This document shows, in pieces, positions 12,225 to 17,718 of a DNA stretch of 17,718 bases. This stretch comes from JAUSEW01 sp964414015. GTDB taxonomy: Bacteria > Patescibacteriota > Microgenomatia > Levybacterales > UBA12049. A program made the translations under genes and the position numbers. Position 1 is the stretch's first letter. Every line of letters begins with the position of its first letter. Below the pieces are notes generated by a model. That model worked only from the letters and a program-made list of their open reading frames with translations, was not told the origin of the DNA and searched no databases. The stretch covers positions 1-17,718 of the forward strand of contig CAYPUE010000015.1 in assembly GCA_964414015.1 (NCBI GenBank). Reading direction: 5' to 3'.

Positions 12225-15200
12225 TTAAGGATTGGGCGGAGGCGGTACGGGCTCACTGGTTGAGGGCGGAGGGGAACTGGATTCGGTTGTTGGCGGAGGA
12301 GTAGATTCCGTTGATGTTTGAGCTGGAGCAGGAGAAGACTCGGTCGTGGTTGTAGTAGCGGGCGCAGTATTCGTAGTTGTCGTAGTGGTTGTTGAGGTTG
12401 ATCCGTTGCTTGCTCCGTCAGACATACACCATCCGCCGCTGTCAGACATCCAATGATATCCTGACGGACATGAGCCGCTGGTTGATCCGGATGAAGTTGG
12501 AGTTGACGAAGTCCCGCCTGACGGTGACGTTGAACCGCTTGAACGGCAAGTGCAAGCAGAAGAGTCCCAATAAAATCCGCTTCCGCAGCTTGACGCTGAC
12601 ACATTGTAACATCCTTGCGATGAAGCTTGTTTACAAGAGCAAGAGCTAGTATCAAACCAACCGCTTCCGCATCCCCCAGAAGGAGGATTGCAAGAAGAAG
12701 ACCCGCCGTACGAAGTGCCAGTGCCACCACTGGTATATCCACCACCGGTTGAAGGATACTTACAGCTGCAGGTTGAATATTCTAAATAAGTTCCTCCGCC
12801 ACAGCTTAAGCCTGAACAAGAACCATAAGTATCAGTAGAACTTGTACGAACACAACCATTACCATTCCAATAATATCCGGATCCACAACTGGATTGGTTT
12901 TGATAGGAGGGATAATAATTGTTACTATTGCCTCCAGAATAGCTAGGGGAAGTAAATGGCGCACATTTTGATCCGTCCCATGAGAAGCCTCCTGGGCAAG
13001 CGCCGTCAGAGCACCTTTGCGAAACCGGATCCCAAGCTCTGCCGCCGCAATTGTATCCTCCGGAGGTTGATGTTGGCGTAGCAGAATAATCTGTGTAGCC
13101 ATAGGAAGCATTACCGTATCCGCCTCCACCAGTATATGTTCCTGCATCAGCCATGCACCAGCCGGCTTGTCCTGCCGATGGTGGCATCCAATGATATCCT
13201 GACGGACATTGTCCCGGAGAAGTTGGCGCAGGGCCGGTTCCAGGCACGGTTCCCGGAGCAGGCGCTGTATTGTAGGTAGTCGGCGCGGATCCATAATAAT
13301 TAGGTGCAGCATATCCTCCCGAGCCATAACCTGCGGGAGGCGCGCCGGGAGCAGAATAATATTGCGTATAGGGCGTATAGCCCGGACCAGAAGAATAAGA
13401 CGATTGATAGGATGGGCTTGAGGAATAAGAGTAATTGCCGGAATTACTCATACACCATCCACCGCTATCATACATCCAGTGATAACCGTCCTGACACACG
13501 CCTGCTTTGGTAGCTTCGGGACCTTTACCGTAAACTAACGGTTTACCATCTTTGTCAACAGAAGGAGCAGGTACGCCTGGCCATCCTGGACGGAATTCGT
13601 CTACTGTTGTTGCGTTTCCAATGCCAAATCCTCCGATTCCAGACCACGATGTTGCCCCGTTATAGTAAGAGGAAATAGGTATAGATGTTCCAACAGCTGG
13701 ACAGGGAGTATTCGGGGCAAATGGCGGAGAAGGCAGAAAACAGGCTGTTGCAGTATCTCTTACGCCAATGCTGTAAGACAATGCTTCAACTCTTGCTAAT
13801 TCTGGCGGAAGCGATCTGCCAGGACTTGATCGGCGGAACTCCGCAAGTCTTTGGAAATCCTCTTTCGTTGGTTTAAATTCCTGCTGAAGAGTAGCAACTG
13901 CCAACTGGAGATCCTTACGGTTGCCGAAATCCTCAAGTCTGACAACATCAGGCCTGATAGTCTGTGATATTTCGTCAATTCTTGTCAGCCTCATATAAGG
14001 ACGAATATCTGCTGGTATGTCTTTTCCCGGTTCAAAGGTTCTCTTAAATTCATCCAATTTTTTGGCAACGTCTTCGGTCTTTTCTACTTTTTCGGCAATA
14101 TCTTCTTTAAGATTTGTAAGCTCAACTGCTTCGCTTAATTTCTTAATCTCATTTAATCTCAAAGTAGACCCTGCATCAGCAGGAGCAACCCAATTATCCA
14201 AAGAAGCAACGTCTGCTTGCGTCAAGGCGCCTGTTGCGGCAAGCTCTCCTGTTATCAGACGCGCCTCGAGTCTCGTATCTGCATCAGCGAGTTTTTGTTT
14301 TTGTTCTTTGGTCAGCATGTCTTCAGGTAAACCGTCCAACTTTTCTTTGATATTTTCAGGGATAGCAGGTTCACCCTGGAGATCTGAAGCCCTGTCAACT
14401 CCCTGGATAATAACAGAGGTTGCGGCGCTGATGGGAGCTGCTACATCTTTGGACGCCAAAACAGACACTTTTTGCAAAAGCAGATTTTGTTCTGTAACTT
14501 CACTAGCTAGTTTTTCTCCAAGCTCCTTTCTTGAGTCTTCATTTAGGGAAAGCCCCTTATCTAGATCATTAAAGATTGATTGCATGGTGCCAGTATAGTT
14601 GGCAAGCGCGTCTTTAAAACCTTTTTCATTGTTTTGCTCAAGCAAAGCATAAGCTTCGGAAAAACGCTCTTTGGCTTGGGCAAGTTTTACTGTTTCGCGA
14701 GATTGAGGACCAACAGCGGTAAAAACTTGTATGGCTTCGACTCCTTGTTTTAAGAAATAGAATGGGCTGTTAGGCGCAGCAAATACAGGCCTTGGTATTA
14801 AAAAATCAGCGGGCTGATCGGAGGAATAATCTTGAGGTTTTGGTTCAGGTACGCATTTGCCGTCTGCCCAGTTCCAAAACATATCTTTTTCTTTACATTC
14901 GGGCTTTGCGTCATCCGGGAAAGGTTTTTTGGGATCAGGATTGGAAACGCACTTATTTTGGCTAAATGAATAATAAGTATCGTTACTGCATCTGTATTGC
15001 GCTTCATCATAAACTGGTTTATCATTTGTATTCCAGACGCAACCTCTAGGAACCTTATAACTTGCTCCTGCAGGACAAGATTTAGATAATTCATTCTGAT
15101 TTCTTTCAGAAGGGGATGGCTCGGGTTGAGGAGAGGGTAAAATACTTCCTCCACCTGTAAATTGCTGACAGCTTGTAACGTCCCAAGACCAGGTATAGCC

Positions 15201-17588
15201 TATTGGACAAGAGGGAATACTATCTTGAGTGCCTGGAGATTCAAGATTCATAGGAACACATGCGTTAGCAACAAATGACCAGTATTGAGCGGGTTTATCG
15301 CATTTATATTGTGAAAAATCATCAATTCTTTTTCCTGTGTCTTCCCAAACACAGCCTTCAAATTGCTTAAAAAGCGCGCCTATTGGGCAGGTGCCCAAGA
15401 CAGCATCGGATGAAACCGGTGGTTTGGGGAGGGGAGCACCCGGAATTACATCAGGACCGAATTGACCAGCATTGATAGGCCTTTTCGGAGCCTTTGCTGC
15501 AATGTCCTTGTAAGTTTTAATTAATTCTTCCCGTCCGGCAAGATCTTCTATTCTGATTAAGCTTGGGTCAATAGTATTAAGGAGAAGATTCGCTCTTTGT
15601 TCGTAGCTATCTTTGACTTCTTTAAGCGTTGCTGTCTGCGCAAATTCAGCCTGTACCGCTCTAAGATCTTGAAGTTCCTCGATTTTCCGGACCTCTACAA
15701 GCTGATTGAATTCGGAAGGCGCAATCAGACTTTGAGCTTCGTCAAGTTTTTTGGCATCTGCAGGAGGGAAACTTCCAAGTTCTACGAGATCGCGAATTTT
15801 TTTTCTCACTTCTTCTCTTGAGTGCGCATTTGTTAAATCGCTTACCTCTTCCTGTAAGATAATACCTTGAACTTTAAGATCTTGCAGACGGTTTGATAAT
15901 GCTTGGGGAAGAACAGGCCGCTCAAGAACATCACTTGTTATATCCATTGCTTTTTCAGTAGCGTTAATAGCGGTTCTGTAAATTTCTGCATTTCCGGAAA
16001 CAGGAGGAGGAATAAACCCTTTTTCAAAAACAGCATTATGTCTTGCTGATTCAGACTCTAAAGATCGAGCCAAATCTCTTTTTTCTTCTTCAGAGCCGTT
16101 AAAATTTTTAATATTCTCAGACGCGCTATTAATAATAGCCTGGTATTTGCTAAGAGTTTCTTCGTAGAGTTTTTCTTTGCCTTTTTCCGCAGACAAGGCG
16201 CGCGCTTCACGCAGGCGTTCGTCGGCATACTTCATTTCAAGCTCCAGCCGGCGTGCGGGATCAAAAGATGTAACCAACGTTGCCTGTTCGCCAATATTTT
16301 TGAAGAAATAACCGAATGTTCCGGGCAACGGACCTTTGTAATCGGTTAAGTAATTCTCTATTGATGGGAGTACGGCGCTTGGTTGTTCCGATGGTGCAGG
16401 TGTTGGTGAAACCGATGGAGAAGGCGATATTGATGGCGTTGGGGTAACGGGAATACCGGAAAAAGTCGGATTTAGCACAACAGATTCAGGATAATATCTG
16501 GCTGCTTCGGATTGCTGTTGCGCATTGAAACGGCTAAAGTCTATATTTTCTGCAATTTCTTGCGCTCGGGAATAATAAAGATATGGACGTATTTCTTCGG
16601 GTGCAGGAATATCACCGGTTTGACTTTGCCATTGATTTATTTTGTTTAAAACTTCAGCTGATGGAGGAGTAAGCACTTGATATGTCCGCAATTCGGCAAA
16701 GCTTATAATTTCTTGGGTTTCCTTATAGGCTTCGGGATAATTTACGAAGACTGCATTGTTTAATTTTATAGCTTCGGCTGCAGGAAATTGTCCCGAAGCG
16801 ACAAGCTTATCCAGTTCATCTCGAACATCAGCCCTGTCCGGCAAACGATAGAGCTTATCGCTTTCTTCAGGGGTTATAAGTCCTTGCTCTTTCAGTTTTT
16901 GAATACTCGTAGAGAGATCTTCCGGAATAGCAGGTTGGTTTGAAGCATCTGCTACTGTGTCCATTGTCCTCTCGGTTGCGTTTATAACCTTGGTCCAGAA
17001 AGGCGTTGTGTTGGGAGGGGAGGAAAGAGCCAAGCCTTGAACTGCAACTGCATGGGAAGCTACGGTATTTTCAGCTTTTGCCAGCAAATCCGAAGAACCG
17101 GGGGTTTTTTGAGAAGATAAAACTTCTATATTCCTCGAAACATCGTCCATGGTCTTTTTGTAAATTGAAGCGGTATCGTTCGCAAGATCGAATCTGCCTT
17201 CGTCAGCTAAAGTCTTAATTTCGCTTAATCTTTCGGAAGCAAAAACTAAGCGCTGTGTTTCTCTTTGTATTGGATTAAGGGTTAGGGCAAGCTGAACGTT
17301 TTCCGTTAAAAGCTCAAAATTATAAAGCGGATTTCCAGGAAGAATTCCTTTGGCTTGAGGAAGTATTGCGTTTTGAGGGATATCAGGAACAGGTAATTTT
17401 TCAGAAGACGGAAAGCTAACTCCCAAAACCTGCTTCTTTATGCCATCATTATTATAGTATGACCCCCAATCATAATAAGAACTAAGTGATGATGCAAAAA
17501 CAGAAGGAACAGCAAAGATAAAGACTAAAGCAAAAATAAATACGCTTAAGAATAAGCGTAATAAATAATTACGATTCTTATAATCCAT
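12225..17588 (-). CDS. giant secreted protein with three DUF5667-like modules and Cys-rich tail
   Basis: A signal peptide (1-32, cut likely at VFA|SS) exports this 1787-residue protein. Three DUF5667-like helical modules lie at about 85-155, 420-495 and 938-1010 (pattern: P-x-Y/F-F-x...RLxEAxxL...Y). Each is followed by a second repeated helical unit, starting INATERTMD (202), INATEKAMD (542) and IIQGVDRASD (1060). A Pro/Ser linker (379-408) splits units one and two. Twelve Cys occupy 734-912, between units two and three. From about 1300 the chain is Gly/Tyr/Ser-rich with 24 Cys in small motifs such as CPSGYHWM...GWCM (1461, 1707; variant at 1365) and CGSGYYW. The end is a Thr/Pro/Ser-rich tail with no anchor. 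All 38 Cys come after 733. Probably a cell-surface or stalk-like protein; function unknown. Confidence 0.85.
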   Translation of the reverse strand: MDYKNRNYLLRLFLSVFIFALVFIFAVPSVFASSLSSYYDWGSYYNNDGIKKQVLGVSFPSSEKLPVPDIPQNAILPQAKGILPGNPLYNFELLTENVQLALTLNPIQRETQRLVFASERLSEIKTLADEGRFDLANDTASIYKKTMDDVSRNIEVLSSQKTPGSSDLLAKAENTVASHAVAVQGLALSSPPNTTPFWTKVINATERTMDTVADASNQPAIPEDLSTSIQKLKEQGLITPEESDKLYRLPDRADVRDELDKLVASGQFPAAEAIKLNNAVFVNYPEAYKETQEIISFAELRTYQVLTPPSAEVLNKINQWQSQTGDIPAPEEIRPYLYYSRAQEIAENIDFSRFNAQQQSEAARYYPESVVLNPTFSGIPVTPTPSISPSPSVSPTPAPSEQPSAVLPSIENYLTDYKGPLPGTFGYFFKNIGEQATLVTSFDPARRLELEMKYADERLREARALSAEKGKEKLYEETLSKYQAIINSASENIKNFNGSEEEKRDLARSLESESARHNAVFEKGFIPPPVSGNAEIYRTAINATEKAMDITSDVLERPVLPQALSNRLQDLKVQGIILQEEVSDLTNAHSREEVRKKIRDLVELGSFPPADAKKLDEAQSLIAPSEFNQLVEVRKIEELQDLRAVQAEFAQTATLKEVKDSYEQRANLLLNTIDPSLIRIEDLAGREELIKTYKDIAAKAPKRPINAGQFGPDVIPGAPLPKPPVSSDAVLGTCPIGALFKQFEGCVWEDTGKRIDDFSQYKCDKPAQYWSFVANACVPMNLESPGTQDSIPSCPIGYTWSWDVTSCQQFTGGGSILPSPQPEPSPSERNQNELSKSCPAGASYKVPRGCVWNTNDKPVYDEAQYRCSNDTYYSFSQNKCVSNPDPKKPFPDDAKPECKEKDMFWNWADGKCVPEPKPQDYSSDQPADFLIPRPVFAAPNSPFYFLKQGVEAIQVFTAVGPQSRETVKLAQAKERFSEAYALLEQNNEKGFKDALANYTGTMQSIFNDLDKGLSLNEDSRKELGEKLASEVTEQNLLLQKVSVLASKDVAAPISAATSVIIQGVDRASDLQGEPAIPENIKEKLDGLPEDMLTKEQKQKLADADTRLEARLITGELAATGALTQADVASLDNWVAPADAGSTLRLNEIKKLSEAVELTNLKEDIAEKVEKTEDVAKKLDEFKRTFEPGKDIPADIRPYMRLTRIDEISQTIRPDVVRLEDFGNRKDLQLAVATLQQEFKPTKEDFQRLAEFRRSSPGRSLPPELARVEALSYSIGVRDTATACFLPSPPFAPNTPCPAVGTSIPISSYYNGATSWSGIGGFGIGNATTVDEFRPGWPGVPAPSVDKDGKPLVYGKGPEATKAGVCQDGYHWMYDSGGWCMSNSGNYSYSSSPSYQSSYSSGPGYTPYTQYYSAPGAPPAGYGSGGYAAPNYYGSAPTTYNTAPAPGTVPGTGPAPTSPGQCPSGYHWMPPSAGQAGWCMADAGTYTGGGGYGNASYGYTDYSATPTSTSGGYNCGGRAWDPVSQRCSDGACPGGFSWDGSKCAPFTSPSYSGGNSNNYYPSYQNQSSCGSGYYWNGNGCVRTSSTDTYGSCSGLSCGGGTYLEYSTCSCKYPSTGGGYTSGGTGTSYGGSSSCNPPSGGCGSGWFDTSSCSCKQASSQGCYNVSASSCGSGFYWDSSACTCRSSGSTSPSGGTSSTPTSSGSTSGSCPSGYHWMSDSGGWCMSDGASNGSTSTTTTTTTNTAPATTTTTESSPAPAQTSTESTPPPTTESSSPPPSTSEPVPPPPNP
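12447..12471 (-). repeat. 25-bp exact repeat, copy A (CPSGYHWM motif)
   Basis: Identical over 25 bases to 13185-13209. It encodes the last CPSGYHWM motif (residues 1707-1714) and is flanked by similar GWCM coding. Identity at third positions suggests a recent duplication or gene conversion between the two motif blocks. Confidence 0.7.
13185..13209 (-). repeat. 25-bp exact repeat, copy B (CPSGYHWM motif)
   Basis: Identical to 12447-12471; encodes residues 1461-1468. A third, diverged copy (CQDGYHWM, residues 1365-1372) lies near 13473-13496. Confidence 0.7.
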
Positions 17589-17613
17589 TTAGGCAGTTAT
17601 TACCCTAATATAT

Positions 17614-17655
17614 CTACTATATTATAGTAGAGCACTATTTTACTGACACTGTCAA
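17614..17655 (-). promoter_or_regulatory. control region of the 1787-aa gene with two palindromes
   Basis: On the minus strand TATAAT is at 17626-17621, inside a perfect palindrome CTACTAT-AAT-ATAGTAG (17614-17630). A TTGACA (17655-17650) overlaps a second perfect palindrome TGACA-C-TGTCA (17644-17654). The two boxes are 23 bp apart, too far for a standard promoter, so GTGTCA at 17 bp or an activator may serve instead. The palindromes look like operators. The leader would be about 26 nt, longer than at other genes here, and lacks a clear Shine-Dalgarno. Confidence 0.5.
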
Positions 17656-17717
17656 GAGGCATTTGAGTCTGGTGCAATACTCCCATTAGCTTGTCTTAGC
17701 AATGTCAAAGAGCTTGA
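17652..17717 (-). CDS. possible 3' end of a gene entering from the right edge (partial)
   Basis: On the minus strand a frame is open from the edge to a TGA at 17654-17652, reading ...RQANGSIAPDSNAS. A second frame (...LKLFDIAKTS) is open to a TAA near 17688, so the choice is uncertain. The TGA would lie inside the TTGACA of the next gene, as at two other junctions in this window. Over such a short stretch chance is a fair explanation. Confidence 0.2.
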   Translation of the reverse strand, partial: SSSLTLLRQANGSIAPDSNAS

Positions 17718-17718
17718 G

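Noticed and set aside
12806..13327. Second minus-strand ORF overlapping the giant gene
   Set aside because: Frame-shifted reading of Gly/Tyr/Ser repeats; the main frame holds regular Cys motifs and is continuous.
14017..14598. 193-codon plus-strand ORF rich in Ser
   Set aside because: Antisense shadow of the helical part of the 1787-aa gene, with low-complexity composition and no start signals.
100..17588. Recoded TGA (as in Gracilibacteria/Absconditabacteria)
   Set aside because: TGA ends several clear genes (HAD, thioredoxin, the 329-aa protein) at the expected places, and Trp is coded by TGG throughout.

Overview
This window most likely comes from a candidate-phyla-radiation (Patescibacteria) genome, probably a Microgenomates-type lineage. 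The reasons are the very large secreted proteins with Pro-Thr linkers, repeated helical DUF5667-like modules, many unrecognised small and single-pass membrane proteins, A+T-rich compact gene packing, and a standard genetic code with TGA used as a stop. This is judged from family style; no 16S rRNA or marker gene is present. A run of exactly 100 N (11290-11389) marks a scaffold join, as in a metagenome assembly.

Layout, left to right. (1) 100-1686 (+) encodes a four-helix membrane protein of unknown function, followed by a GC-rich hairpin. (2) 1756-3551 (+) is a two-gene operon, a class II Fic AMP-transferase with a C-terminal winged helix and a HAD-family hydrolase, 2 nt apart, driven by a promoter built on three 11-bp tandem repeats. 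(3) 3643-9020 (-) is a probable surface operon, read 9020 to 3643: a single-pass membrane protein, a second single-pass membrane protein with a strong ribosome-binding site, and a 1187-residue secreted protein with a Cys-rich N-terminus, Pro-Thr linkers and SdrD_B/Cna_B-like domains. (4) 9052-9600 (-) holds two small coiled-coil proteins, each with its own promoter. (5) 9710-12188 (+) is a redox group: a membrane protein with an intramembrane CxxC, thioredoxin, thioredoxin reductase (interrupted by the N gap), and a DUF4406/deoxyribosyltransferase-like protein whose start overlaps the reductase stop. (6) 12225-17588 (-) is a 1787-residue secreted protein with three DUF5667-like modules and 38 cysteines, all in its second half.

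Two themes join these pieces. First, at most gene starts a -10 element lies only 6-14 nt upstream of the ATG with no Shine-Dalgarno sequence. This implies leaderless or near-leaderless mRNAs, and it corrected several starts to internal ATGs. Second, a thioredoxin system with a possible membrane electron conduit sits between two genes for exported Cys-rich proteins, which suggests a small route for extracytoplasmic thiol/disulfide control. That link is inference. No stretch over 300 bases lacks a gene; no tRNA, rRNA, CRISPR array, insertion sequence or origin was seen.
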